Shown here piece by piece: positions 9,008-17,276 of a stretch of DNA of 64,000 bases. Below the pieces are notes generated by a model. That model was not told the DNA's origin. It searched no databases and saw nothing but the letters and a program-made list of their open reading frames with translations. Every line of letters begins with the position of its first letter. Position 1 is the first letter of the stretch. The DNA is taken from contig NZ_LT906483.1 in assembly GCF_900187065.1 (NCBI RefSeq), forward strand, positions 310,001-374,000, given 5' to 3'. The translations under genes were made by a program, and so were the position numbers. The DNA comes from Mycolicibacterium thermoresistibile (GTDB lineage: Bacteria; Actinomycetota; Actinomycetes; Mycobacteriales; Mycobacteriaceae).

Positions 9008-9140
9008 TGATTCTAGGCGCTGCGGCGCCGGTCGGGTCGTGGTGAGCGGAGTCGATGTTCGCGATCGGGACGACGGTGCGGCCCGGATTTCGTTTTCCGG
9101 ATCACCGCCCGCAGCGCCGGGCCCGACGGCTCGGGCCGGT

Positions 9141-10082
9141 TCAGGATGGACCGGATGCGCCCCGGGCCGAGCGCATGTGGCGGCGATACCAGCGCCGACC
9201 GTGCCAGCGCTGATAGTGCCAGACCGCGGCGGGCAGCGGCCCGCGCGGATGCAGCCAGTACCGGCGCGGCGGGTCCAGCAGCGGGGGACGGCGGCCGAGG
9301 TCGATCTCGCCGAGGACCACACCCTGCCCCTCCTCGGGGCGACGCTCGGCGATGACGGTGCCGTCGGCGTCGGTGATCAGCGTCGAACCCTCGAACCGGC
9401 CCCGGTAGGTGATCGGCGCCCACGGCATCCTGCAGGTCAGTTCCCCGGCGTGCGCGGCGTGCACCACGGGGGCGCCGACGTACTTCGCGAACGTCGCCGC
9501 CGCGGCGCGGGCGGTGGCCCGGTTGCGCTCCTCCCAGCGTTCGAACAGCGCGCGCGGCGGCCACGGCGGAATCGACCACCATCCCGAACCGGTCAGCACC
9601 AGATCCACCCGGGAGCGCAACCGGTGCACCGTGGGGGTGCGCATCAACTCCCAGCACACCGCCGCGCCGACGTGGTGGTCGCCGTACCGGAACACCCCGT
9701 CGTCCGCGCCGCCGATGTAGAACGCGTTCTCCCACATGGTCGGCCGGTCCTTGTCATGGCGGCCGATCACCCCGCCGGGATCGGCGGCCAGGTAGGCGTT
9801 GCGCACCTCGCCGTCGGCGTCGCGGCACAGAAACGACCCGCCCACCAATGCGCCGTAGCGCTTGGCCAGCGACGTGAGCAGCGCGGTGGCCTTGCCGTCG
9901 GGCGGCAGCACCGCGTGTCCGAGCGACTCGTCGAACCCGATGCCGGTGGTGAAGAACTCCGGTAGCGCAATGATTTTCGCGCCCGCCCGGCCCGCCTCGT
10001 CGGCGAGTCGCTCACAGGTGGCCAGGTTGGCGGCCACATCGCCGAGCACCGCTTCCAGTTGGATCGCCGCTGCCAGCACCAT
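9141..10082 (-). CDS. Carbon-nitrogen hydrolase (nitrilase superfamily)
   Basis: This 313-residue protein carries the nitrilase-superfamily triad: Glu in LPEFF (about residue 42), Lys in HDKDRPT (about residue 111) and Cys in AVCWEL (about residue 143). These enzymes hydrolyse nitriles, amides, N-carbamoyl compounds or ureides in the cytoplasm. The C-terminal half is longer and more aromatic than in a minimal amidase (RYWLHPRGPLPAAVWHYQRWHGRRWYRR region in part), with a basic tail. The purine-type permease gene lies just upstream on the same strand (33 bp), so a nitrogen-salvage role is reasonable. A TAGCGT hexamer 6 bp upstream supports the ATG 10082 start. Confidence 0.82.
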   Translation of the reverse strand: MVLAAAIQLEAVLGDVAANLATCERLADEAGRAGAKIIALPEFFTTGIGFDESLGHAVLPPDGKATALLTSLAKRYGALVGGSFLCRDADGEVRNAYLAADPGGVIGRHDKDRPTMWENAFYIGGADDGVFRYGDHHVGAAVCWELMRTPTVHRLRSRVDLVLTGSGWWSIPPWPPRALFERWEERNRATARAAAATFAKYVGAPVVHAAHAGELTCRMPWAPITYRGRFEGSTLITDADGTVIAERRPEEGQGVVLGEIDLGRRPPLLDPPRRYWLHPRGPLPAAVWHYQRWHGRRWYRRHMRSARGASGPS

Positions 10083-10088
10083 GGCCCG

Positions 10089-10094
10089 ACGCTA
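10089..10094 (-). promoter_or_regulatory. -10 hexamer, predicted leaderless start of nitrilase-family gene
   Basis: On the minus strand TAGCGT matches TANNNT and ends 6 bp before ATG 10082. Confidence 0.4.
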
Positions 10095-10114
10095 CCCAAC
10101 CGGATCCGCGACCG

Positions 10115-11527
10115 TCACACCCCGGCGAGCGCCTCGATCCAGCCGCGGGCGAAGTACAGCAGGAAACCGGCGGCCACCACCCACAGCAGCGGGCTCACCT
10201 CACGGGCCCTGCCGACGGCGCTGCGCATCACCACCCAGGAGATGAACCCGATCCCGATGCCGTTGGCGATCGAGTAGGAGAACGGCATGCTGACCACGGT
10301 CAGCACCACCGGCAGCGCCACCGAGAACTCGGTGATGTCGACATGGCGCAGATGCGAGACCATCATCGCGCCGACCACCACCAGGGCCGCCGCGGCGACC
10401 TCGGTGGGCACCACCGACGCCAGCGGTGAGACGAACATCGCCGCCAGGAACAGCGCCCCGGTGACCAGGTTGGCCAACCCGGTGCGGGCCCCCTCGCCGA
10501 TACCGGCCCCGGATTCGACGAACACGGTGTTCGACGACGCCGACGCCGCCCCGCCGGCCACCGCCCCGACACCCTCGACCACCAGCGCCGACCGCAGCCG
10601 CGGGAAGGTGCCGTCGGGTCCGGCCAGCCCGGCCTCCCGCGACAACCCGGTGAAAGTGCCCATGGCGTCGAAGAAGTTCGCGAACACCAGCGTGAACACG
10701 AAGACCGTCGCCGCCAGCACCCCGATCCGGCTGAACCCGGCGAAGCTGAACTCGCCGATCAACGACAGGTCGGGCAGCGCGAACGGCGACCCGTCGAGCG
10801 CGGGCACCGACAGACCCCAGCCGCCCGGGCGTTCCGCCGCGGGGCCGAGATGCCAGACGGCCTCGATCACCGCCGCCACCACGGTGCCGCCGATCAACCC
10901 GATCAGGATCGCGCCGCGCACCCGGCGGGCGATGAGGATGCCGGTCACCAGCAGCGTCGCCACGAACAGCACCGTCGGCACGGTGGTGATGGAGCCGCCG
11001 CCGTCGACGCCCAGCCCGGTGGGCGGCGACGGCAGGCCGGTGGAGCCGATGAACCCGGCGTTGACCAGGCCGATGAACAGGATGAACAACCCGATCCCCG
11101 CGGTGATCGACAGTTTCAGCTGCATCGGCACCGCGTCGAAGATCATCCGGCGCAGCCCGGTCGACGACAGCAGCACGATGATCAGCCCGTTGATCACCAC
11201 CAGTCCCATCGCCTCGGCCCAGCTGACCGACCCCACCACGCTGGTCGCCAGGAACGAGTTGATGCCCAGACCTGCGGCGAACGCGAACGGCAACCGCGCC
11301 ACGACACCGAACAGGATGGTCATCACACCCGCGGTGAGCGCGGTGGCGGCCGACACCTGTGCGAACCCCAGCCGGTTGCCGTCGACATCGGCCGATCCGG
11401 AGAGGATGATCGGGTTCAACACGATGATGTAGGCCATCGCGATGAAGGTGACAAGGCCGCCGCGCACCTCGGTGCTGACTGTCGACCCGCGCGCGGAGAT
11501 CTCGAAGAAGCGGTCGAGACGATTCAC
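10115..11527 (-). CDS. NCS2-family purine permease (AzgA/PbuG-like)
   Basis: This 470-residue integral membrane protein has 12 or more hydrophobic segments. It begins with an FFEISARGSTVSTEVRGG block followed by TFIAMAYIIVLNP, the N-terminal signature of the AzgA/PbuG (COG2252) branch of NCS2 transporters, which import hypoxanthine, guanine or adenine with protons. NFFDAMGTFTGLSREAGL and the following SSSNTVFVESGAGIGEGARTGLAN region are the [16 protein letters not shown] motifs of this branch. The GTG start at 11527 is preceded by TAGGGT at leaderless spacing. The nitrilase-family hydrolase lies 33 bp downstream of its stop. Confidence 0.88.
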   Translation of the reverse strand: MNRLDRFFEISARGSTVSTEVRGGLVTFIAMAYIIVLNPIILSGSADVDGNRLGFAQVSAATALTAGVMTILFGVVARLPFAFAAGLGINSFLATSVVGSVSWAEAMGLVVINGLIIVLLSSTGLRRMIFDAVPMQLKLSITAGIGLFILFIGLVNAGFIGSTGLPSPPTGLGVDGGGSITTVPTVLFVATLLVTGILIARRVRGAILIGLIGGTVVAAVIEAVWHLGPAAERPGGWGLSVPALDGSPFALPDLSLIGEFSFAGFSRIGVLAATVFVFTLVFANFFDAMGTFTGLSREAGLAGPDGTFPRLRSALVVEGVGAVAGGAASASSNTVFVESGAGIGEGARTGLANLVTGALFLAAMFVSPLASVVPTEVAAAALVVVGAMMVSHLRHVDITEFSVALPVVLTVVSMPFSYSIANGIGIGFISWVVMRSAVGRAREVSPLLWVVAAGFLLYFARGWIEALAGV

Positions 11528-11533
11528 CCCTCG

Positions 11534-11539
11534 ACCCTA
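11534..11539 (-). promoter_or_regulatory. -10 hexamer, predicted leaderless start of purine permease
   Basis: On the minus strand TAGGGT lies 6 bp before GTG 11527. Confidence 0.45.
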
Positions 11540-11671
11540 AGACGGGCGCGAGGTCTGCGCGGCGCGGGCGCCACGGAGGAGCGAACGCTGCGAAACGGCC
11601 TCGGTATGGTGCTTTCGACGGACGCTCACCGCCCGTCCCCCGGACCTTCGACACCAGATGTGGAGCCGTCA

Positions 11672-12586
11672 GTGACCCTCAACACCGTTGCGTTGGAGCT
11701 CGTGCCGCCGAATGTGGAGCGTGGTGCTGAGCAGGCCCTCGAAGAGGCGCACAAGGTGCTGCGGCTGTCGGCGCAGTCCGGTCTGGACGGCCGGATCAAG
11801 CACGTGATGATCCCCGGCATGATCGAGGAGGACGACGACCGTCCGGTGCCGATGAAGCCGAAGCTCGATGTGCTCGACTTCTGGAAGATCATCAGCCCCG
11901 AACTGCCGACGATGCGGGGGTTGTGCACCCAGGTCACCGCGTTCATGGACGCCCCCGCGCTGCGCCGGCGGCTGACCGAGCTGGACGCCGCCGGATTCGA
12001 CGGTGTGGTGTTCGTCGGGGTGCCCCGCACCATGAAGGACGGTGAGGGCTCGGGGGTGCCGCCCACCGACGCCCTGTCGATGTTCAGCGATGTGGTGGCC
12101 AACCGCGGCGCCATCCTCATCCCCACCCGGGACGGGGAGGCGGGCCGGTTCCGGTTCAAATGCGAGCGCGGGGCGATGTTCGCGATGACGCAGCTGCTGT
12201 ACTCCGACGCCATCGTCGGGTTCCTGCGGGAGTTCGCCCGCACCACCGACCACCGCCCGGAGATCCTGCTGTCGTTCGGGTTCGTGCCGGCGGTGGAGAG
12301 CCGGATGGGCCTGATCAACTGGCTGATCCAGGACCCGGGCAACCCGGTGGTCGCCGAGGAGCAGGCGTTCGTCAAGAAGCTGGCCGCGGCCGAACCGGAC
12401 CGCCGCCGGCAGCTGATGATGGATCTGTACAAGCGGGTGATCGACGGTGTGGTCGATCTCGGCTTCCCACTGAGCATCCATCTCGAGGCGACCTACGGAA
12501 TGTCCGCAGGCGCCTTCGAGACGTTCGCGGAGATGCTGGCCTACTGGTCTCCCGAGACCGCGGTCAGCGAGAACAAGAAGGGCTGA
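11672..12586 (+). CDS. Rv2172c-like protein, proposed non-canonical methylenetetrahydrofolate reductase
   Basis: This 304-residue protein begins at GTG 11672 with GGAG about 6 bp upstream; an in-frame ATG at 11606 is an alternative. The sequence (TLNTVALELVPPNVERG start, HVMIPGMIEEDDDRP, LCTQVTAF, FVGVPRTMKDGEG, LIPTRDGEAGRF, LLSFGFVPAVE) matches my memory of mycobacterial Rv2172c, a TIM-barrel protein reported as an unusual NADH-dependent methylenetetrahydrofolate reductase without bound flavin. That reaction supplies methyl-THF for methionine synthesis. The assignment is by recollection of family sequence. Its neighbours give no folate context, and it is divergent from the purine permease. 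Confidence 0.7.
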   Translation: MTLNTVALELVPPNVERGAEQALEEAHKVLRLSAQSGLDGRIKHVMIPGMIEEDDDRPVPMKPKLDVLDFWKIISPELPTMRGLCTQVTAFMDAPALRRRLTELDAAGFDGVVFVGVPRTMKDGEGSGVPPTDALSMFSDVVANRGAILIPTRDGEAGRFRFKCERGAMFAMTQLLYSDAIVGFLREFARTTDHRPEILLSFGFVPAVESRMGLINWLIQDPGNPVVAEEQAFVKKLAAAEPDRRRQLMMDLYKRVIDGVVDLGFPLSIHLEATYGMSAGAFETFAEMLAYWSPETAVSENKKG

Positions 12587-12627
12587 TCAACCGCTGGGCC
12601 CCAGCCCTCGAACCCGGGGACGGGGGC

Positions 12628-12717
12628 TCAGCCGACCGCGCCGACGGCACGGTGACGGCGTGCCGTGTGGTGCCGGCGCGGCATGAGGAATGTCAGCCAG
12701 CGAATGTCGAGCAACAT
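12628..12717 (-). CDS. Possible 29-residue small protein or leader peptide
   Basis: ATG 12717 opens a 29-codon frame ending in TGA at 12628. AGGAG lies 10 bp upstream on the same strand. The peptide has a hydrophobic start (LLDIRWLTFLM) followed by a His/Arg-rich tail (PRRHHTARRH). It lies within the 245-bp gap between the Rv2172c-like gene and the alcohol dehydrogenase, downstream of the phosphonate gene set on the same strand. Nothing else is visible in this gap. It could be a chance frame. Confidence 0.25.
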   Translation of the reverse strand: MLLDIRWLTFLMPRRHHTARRHRAVGAVG

Positions 12718-12831
12718 TGTTTTTCAGCTCCTGTCGGCTGGGCGCGGCGCTCCGGTGGCCGCGCTCATCACTGGTGTCTCTCAAGTTAGCGGCCGAATTT
12801 AAGGCCGACGGGAGTGGCGGATAAAGCAGCC

Positions 12832-13899
12832 CTAAGAATCGGGCGGCCGGGAGCCGGGCGAATTCCGGGCCGCAGTCCGGGGCGGGAGTCCGGGCGACAC
12901 GGCCTTCCGGAGCCGGCCGGTGGGTGCGGGCATCAGGGCGGCGGCGATGTCGTCGAGGCCGACCGGATCGTCGACGAGCGCGGGCCAGTCGAACCGGTCA
13001 CGGCTGTGCCGCAGGAATGCCACGGCATCGCGCAGATGCTGCGGTTCGTAGTTGTGCACACCGGTCAGGGTGAGCCAGCGCCGCACGATCAGCTCCGGGT
13101 CCACCGGCAGGGCCGGTGCCGGCGACACCGATCCGGCCAGTACCAGCACCCCGCCGACGTCGAGCCGGTCCAGCGCCTCCCCGAGCGCCTCGGTGGAACC
13201 GGAGAAGTCGATCGCGACGTCCACCGGACCGGACAGCCCGGAGCTGCCGAACCGGCGGGCCAGCCGCACGCGGTGCGGGTCGAGGTCGACGGTGTGCACC
13301 GTGGCCCCCGACATGACACAGGCCGCGGTCGCGGTGACACCCAGCATCCCGGCGCCGTAGATCAGCACCCGCCGTCCGGTCAGCGGCCCGGCGGCATCGA
13401 GGGCGGCCAGCGCGGTGGCGGTGGCGCAGGCGGCCGGCGCGGCGACCCGGTCGGGCACCTCGGCGGGCACCGGGACGATCGTGGTGCCGGCGGGCAGCAC
13501 GAGGTGTTCGGCGTACGCCCCGGACAGCGGCCAGTCGCCGTCGAAGTGTTCGTGGCCGACCTTGCGCACCGAGACGCACTTGGCCCGGCGGCCGGCGCGG
13601 CACCGTACGCACTGCCCGCAGGACACCGTCACCGACCACACCACCCGTTCGCCGGCCGCGAGGCCGGTCCGCGCCCCGGGGACCACGACCTCGCCGACCG
13701 CCTCGTGGCCCAGCACGGACGGGCACGGGCCGGAGCGCCGTCCGGTGACGGTGTGCAGATCGCTGCCGCAGACGGTGGCCAGCCGCACCCGCACCAGGGT
13801 GTCGTCGGGCCGCAGCGCGGGCACGGCGACCTGTTCGACGGTGAGGCCGTCGCCGGTCCAGATCGCGGCCCGGGTCAGACGAGGCGTGCGCGGATCCAC
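12832..13899 (-). CDS. Zinc-dependent alcohol dehydrogenase of the phosphonate-associated type
   Basis: This 355-residue medium-chain dehydrogenase starts at GTG 13899, overlapping the phnE 3' end by 25 bp. Catalytic zinc ligands are visible in CGSDLH and GHEAVGE. The structural zinc Cys cluster CGQCVRC plus a fourth Cys (RAKC) follows. The NAD-binding GAGMLG lies at about residue 190. Enzymes of this type recur in phosphonate operons (the family known as phosphonate-catabolism-associated alcohol dehydrogenase), where they probably oxidise a hydroxy-phosphonate or handle the aldehyde product. It is the last recognised gene of the phosphonate operon. The substrate is inferred from context. Confidence 0.8.
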   Translation of the reverse strand: MDPRTPRLTRAAIWTGDGLTVEQVAVPALRPDDTLVRVRLATVCGSDLHTVTGRRSGPCPSVLGHEAVGEVVVPGARTGLAAGERVVWSVTVSCGQCVRCRAGRRAKCVSVRKVGHEHFDGDWPLSGAYAEHLVLPAGTTIVPVPAEVPDRVAAPAACATATALAALDAAGPLTGRRVLIYGAGMLGVTATAACVMSGATVHTVDLDPHRVRLARRFGSSGLSGPVDVAIDFSGSTEALGEALDRLDVGGVLVLAGSVSPAPALPVDPELIVRRWLTLTGVHNYEPQHLRDAVAFLRHSRDRFDWPALVDDPVGLDDIAAALMPAPTGRLRKAVSPGLPPRTAARNSPGSRPPDS

Positions 13900-15452
13900 C
13901 CCGAAACTCCTTCGATGGCGTAGACGATGGCGAACACGACGATCACGATGGCCCCGGCCACGTCGAAGTTCAGTGTGCGGATCGACTCGAACAGCAGGTA
14001 GCCGATGCCGCCGGCGCCGACGATGCCCAGGATCGTCGAGGTCCGGATGTTGACGTCGAGCAGGTACAGCGTCGACCCCGTCATCGCCGGGACCGCTTGC
14101 GGAATGACCGCGGCGAACAGAGTCTTCCACCATCCGCCGCCGACTGCGCGGACCGCCTCCACCGGCCCCGGATCGATCTCCTCGACGGCGTCGGCGACCA
14201 GCTTCGCCAACAAGCCGATCGAACCGATCGCCAGCGCACAGGTGCCCGCGACCGGTCCCAGGCCCAGAGCCGCGACGAAGATCACCGCCAGGATCAGTTC
14301 CGGGACGGCCCGCACCGCCAGGATCCAGCCGCGCGCGGCCCAGTACACCGCCGGATGCGGAGTCACGTTGTGGGCGGCCAGAATTCCGACCGGAATCGAC
14401 AGCGCTGCACCGATCGAGGTGGCCACCACCCCGATGGCGACGGTCTGCACTGCGGCGGCGACGAGGTCGGCGCCCAGCGCCCCGAAATCCGGCGGCACCA
14501 TCCGGGTGAACACCTCGACGGCAGGACCGATCCAGGTGACCAGCGACAGCGGGGGGATCCGCAGGGTGATCATCGCCCAGGCGATCGCCGCGAGCAGCAT
14601 CGCCGAGAACACGAACCGGGCGATCCGGTCCCGGTGCGGTCCGGAATCCGATGGGGTGAGCAGCATCCGGCGTATCGCGATGGTGAGCAGTTCCATCGCG
14701 GCGATGATCGCGAAGATGATGCAGACGATGCCGAGCGCGCGCGGGTAGATCAGGCCGCGCAGGGCGTCCTGCAGTGCGAAGCCGATCCCGCCGGCCCCCA
14801 CGAAGCCGAGCACCACCGACATCCGCAGGTTGATGTCGATGCGGTAGACGAAGGTGGCGATCCACGACGGCAGCACCTGCGGCACCACCGCGTTGATCAT
14901 CTCGCGCAGATATCCGGCTCCGGCGGCGCGCACCGCCTCGCGGGGTCCCGGATCGCTGTGCTCGATCGCGTCGGCGAACAGCTTGCCCAGCATGCCGATG
15001 GAATGCAGCCCGAGCGCGAGGATGCCGGGCAGCACCCCGATGCCGAGCGCCCGCACGAACAGTACCGCGAACAGCAGATCGGGCATGGCGCGGCAGAACG
15101 TGATGACGGCGCGGGCGGCCGCGTGCAGCACCGGGTGTGGTGTGGTGTTGCGGGCCGCGAGGAACGCCAGCGGCACCGATGCGACCGCTGCGAGCACGGT
15201 GCCCAGCACCGCCATCAGCAGCGTCTCGACCGCGAGCACACCGATGCGGCCCGGATCGTCCACCCGGGGCGGCAGCATGCGTTCGACCAGCGCCACCACG
15301 TTCTCGAATCCGGAGATGAGGGTGGCCGGCGCGAAATCGAGGTACCACGCCGACACCACCGTCAGCACCACCGCGACAGCGGTCACCGCCGCCAGCGGGT
15401 CGCGCGGCCGGGTGGTCAGCCGGGTGGCCGGCCGGTTCAGGAGGGTGCTCAC
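13875..15452 (-). CDS. phnE: Phosphonate ABC transporter permease, fused double PhnE
   Basis: From GTG 15452, which overlaps the phnC stop as GTGA, the protein has 525 residues, about twice a single PhnE. Two homologous permease halves are visible. Each has an LLMAVLGT/VQTVAIGVV-type opening helix, an LAARNTTPHP or LAAHNVTPHP loop, a RAMPDLLFAVLF or RAVPELILAVIF helix, an EAVRAAGAG or EAVRAVGGG coupling motif and a GFVGAGGIGFAL or GIVGAGGIGYLL helix. One polypeptide would therefore supply both transmembrane halves of the importer. PhnE works with PhnC (ATPase) and PhnD (binding lipoprotein) to import phosphonates across the cytoplasmic membrane. Confidence 0.88.
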   Translation of the reverse strand: MSTLLNRPATRLTTRPRDPLAAVTAVAVVLTVVSAWYLDFAPATLISGFENVVALVERMLPPRVDDPGRIGVLAVETLLMAVLGTVLAAVASVPLAFLAARNTTPHPVLHAAARAVITFCRAMPDLLFAVLFVRALGIGVLPGILALGLHSIGMLGKLFADAIEHSDPGPREAVRAAGAGYLREMINAVVPQVLPSWIATFVYRIDINLRMSVVLGFVGAGGIGFALQDALRGLIYPRALGIVCIIFAIIAAMELLTIAIRRMLLTPSDSGPHRDRIARFVFSAMLLAAIAWAMITLRIPPLSLVTWIGPAVEVFTRMVPPDFGALGADLVAAAVQTVAIGVVATSIGAALSIPVGILAAHNVTPHPAVYWAARGWILAVRAVPELILAVIFVAALGLGPVAGTCALAIGSIGLLAKLVADAVEEIDPGPVEAVRAVGGGWWKTLFAAVIPQAVPAMTGSTLYLLDVNIRTSTILGIVGAGGIGYLLFESIRTLNFDVAGAIVIVVFAIVYAIEGVSGWIRARLV

Positions 15453-16267
15453 CGACCCGCCGGGGAGCCGATCACCGCCGGGTCGACGCGGCGGTAGATG
15501 TCCAGCACGTCGTCGTGGGAGGCGCCGACCGCCGGCCGGTCGAGCACCTTGCGGCCGGCGCGCAGCCCGACGAGCCGGTGTGCCCAGCCCAGCGCCAGAT
15601 CGATCTGATGCAGTGTGCACACCACGGTGAGCTTCTGTTCCATGCACACCTGGAACAGCAGATCCATCACCACACCGGCGTTCTCGGGGTCCAGGGAGGC
15701 CACCGGCTCGTCGGCGAGGAGCAGGCTGGGACGCTGCATCAGCGTGCGGGCGATCGCCACCCGCTGTTGCTGTCCGCCGGAGAGGGTGTCGGCCCGCTGC
15801 TCGGCCAGACCCGCCAGCCCGACCCGGTCCAGATGTTCCAGCGCCTCGGTGCGCATCCGCCTCGGGTAGGTCAGCGCACCGTACCGGGGCAGCGTGAGCC
15901 GGCCCAGCCCGCCGATCAGGACGTTCTCCAGGCAGCTGAGCCGGCCGACCAGGTTGAACTGCTGGAAGACGAAACCGACCCGTCGGCGCAGTCTGCGCAG
16001 CTCCCGCCGCGATGCGGTGTTCACCCGCACGCCACCGACCTCGACGGTTCCCGAGGTCACCCGGTGTAACCCGTTGAGGCAGCGCAGCAATGTCGATTTC
16101 CCCGAGCCGGACAGCCCGAGCAGCACCACGAACTCGCTGCGGTGCACATCCAGCGACACCCCGTCGAGGGCGACGGTGCCGCCGAACCGTTTGGTGGCGT
16201 CACGCACGGCGATGACCAGGTCGTCGCCGGCGACCGGTTCGACGGGCGGGGCGGTCAACTCTTGCAC
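15449..16267 (-). CDS. phnC: Phosphonate ABC transporter ATP-binding protein
   Basis: This 272-residue ABC ATPase has Walker A GLSGSGKST (about residue 50), Q-loop FVFQQFNLV, signature LSGGQQQR and Walker B LLLADEPVASLDPE, followed by a switch His in LHQID. The FNLV and RLSCLENVLIG segments are typical of PhnC/PtxA importers. The ATG start at 16267 lies inside the phnD 3' end (13-bp overlap) and the stop overlaps the phnE start by 4 bp, so the three genes are translationally coupled. Confidence 0.9.
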   Translation of the reverse strand: MQELTAPPVEPVAGDDLVIAVRDATKRFGGTVALDGVSLDVHRSEFVVLLGLSGSGKSTLLRCLNGLHRVTSGTVEVGGVRVNTASRRELRRLRRRVGFVFQQFNLVGRLSCLENVLIGGLGRLTLPRYGALTYPRRMRTEALEHLDRVGLAGLAEQRADTLSGGQQQRVAIARTLMQRPSLLLADEPVASLDPENAGVVMDLLFQVCMEQKLTVVCTLHQIDLALGWAHRLVGLRAGRKVLDRPAVGASHDDVLDIYRRVDPAVIGSPAGR

Positions 16268-17238
16268 TTCTCGGATCCGGTGACCTCACACACCTTGCGC
16301 ACCCCGTCGTAGGCGGAGTCGTCGGTGGCGACCACACCCCAGACCCGCTCGTCGGTGATCCGGCACTCCTCGCCGGCGCAGTAACCGGCCCGCTCGAGCG
16401 CCGGCATGTTCACCTTCCCGGTGAACACCTCGGTCAGCTTGTCGATCGCCTCGGTGCCGAGCGACCTGTTGGCGACGAACACCGAACCGGCGATGGTCTC
16501 GGACTTCCACACGGTCTTGAGCTCACCCGGTTCCAGGTCGCCCTTCTCGATCATGGTGCGCTCGACCATGGAGTCGAACGCGAACCCGGCCTCACAGTCG
16601 CCGTTGGCGATCGCCAGCGCCGAGGCGTCGTGGCCGCCGGCGAAGACGGGCGTCATCGCGGCGGAGATGTCGGCCTCCGAACCGGATTCGATCACCCCGG
16701 CCTCGATCAGCCCGGCCGACGGGTAGAGGAACCCCGACGTCGAACCGGGGTCGACGAAGCACACCGTCCTGCCGGCGAAGTCGGCCAGCGAGTTGATCTC
16801 GTCGTTGTCCGCGCGGGTCAGACCGTAGGACTGATACCCCGGATCCTCGCCCTCCTCGCCGACCACCGCACCGAGCGGGGCGACGTCGGCGCCGTTCAGT
16901 CCGGCGACCACGTACGCGAACGGGCCGAAGAACGCCAGATCGACGTTGTCGGCGATGATCCCCTCGATCACCCCGGCGTAATCGGAGGCCTGGATGAACT
17001 CGACCTCGGCGCCGGTCTCGTCCTCGAGCAGCTTGATCAACGGTTCGTAGCTGGCCTTGAGGTCGGTGGAGTTCTCCGCCGGAACCGACGCCAGGGTCAG
17101 GGTGTCGGGGAAGATCTGCCCGCTACCCGAGGCCCCGCTACTCGAGGTCCCGTCGGCGGTCCCGTTCGAGCCGGAACCGCCGCATCCGGCCAGCACCAGT
17201 GCGACGGCGGCGGCCGTTGTCGCCAATCGGATATGCAT
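16255..17238 (-). CDS. phnD: Phosphonate ABC transporter substrate-binding lipoprotein
   Basis: This 327-residue protein has a lipoprotein signal peptide with lipobox LAGC (Cys19), a Gly/Ser-rich linker to about residue 40, then a PhnD-type periplasmic binding fold: FPDTLTLASVPAENS, DYAGVIEGI, DLAFFGPFAYVVA, a DPGSTSGFLYPSAGL ligand loop and AGGHDASALAIANGDCEAGF. These blocks are characteristic of PhnD/PtxB/PhnS proteins that bind the phosphonate head group. AGGAC about 9 bp upstream supports the ATG at 17238. It would capture substrate outside the membrane for PhnE/PhnC. Confidence 0.9.
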   Translation of the reverse strand: MHIRLATTAAAVALVLAGCGGSGSNGTADGTSSSGASGSGQIFPDTLTLASVPAENSTDLKASYEPLIKLLEDETGAEVEFIQASDYAGVIEGIIADNVDLAFFGPFAYVVAGLNGADVAPLGAVVGEEGEDPGYQSYGLTRADNDEINSLADFAGRTVCFVDPGSTSGFLYPSAGLIEAGVIESGSEADISAAMTPVFAGGHDASALAIANGDCEAGFAFDSMVERTMIEKGDLEPGELKTVWKSETIAGSVFVANRSLGTEAIDKLTEVFTGKVNMPALERAGYCAGEECRITDERVWGVVATDDSAYDGVRKVCEVTGSEKCKS

Positions 17239-17276
17239 GTGTGTCAGTCCTCTTCAGGTGTCGTTACCGGTCGGGG

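Noticed and set aside
9008..9018. Leaderless promoter for the STAS gene (TAGAAT)
   Set aside because: The hexamer ends only 2 bp before ATG 9007, too close for transcription to start at or before that codon.
13875..15647. 590-residue PhnE starting at 15647
   Set aside because: The first 65 residues would be Arg/Pro-rich, overlap phnC extensively and lack permease features; the GTGA overlap at 15449-15452 gives a coupled start.
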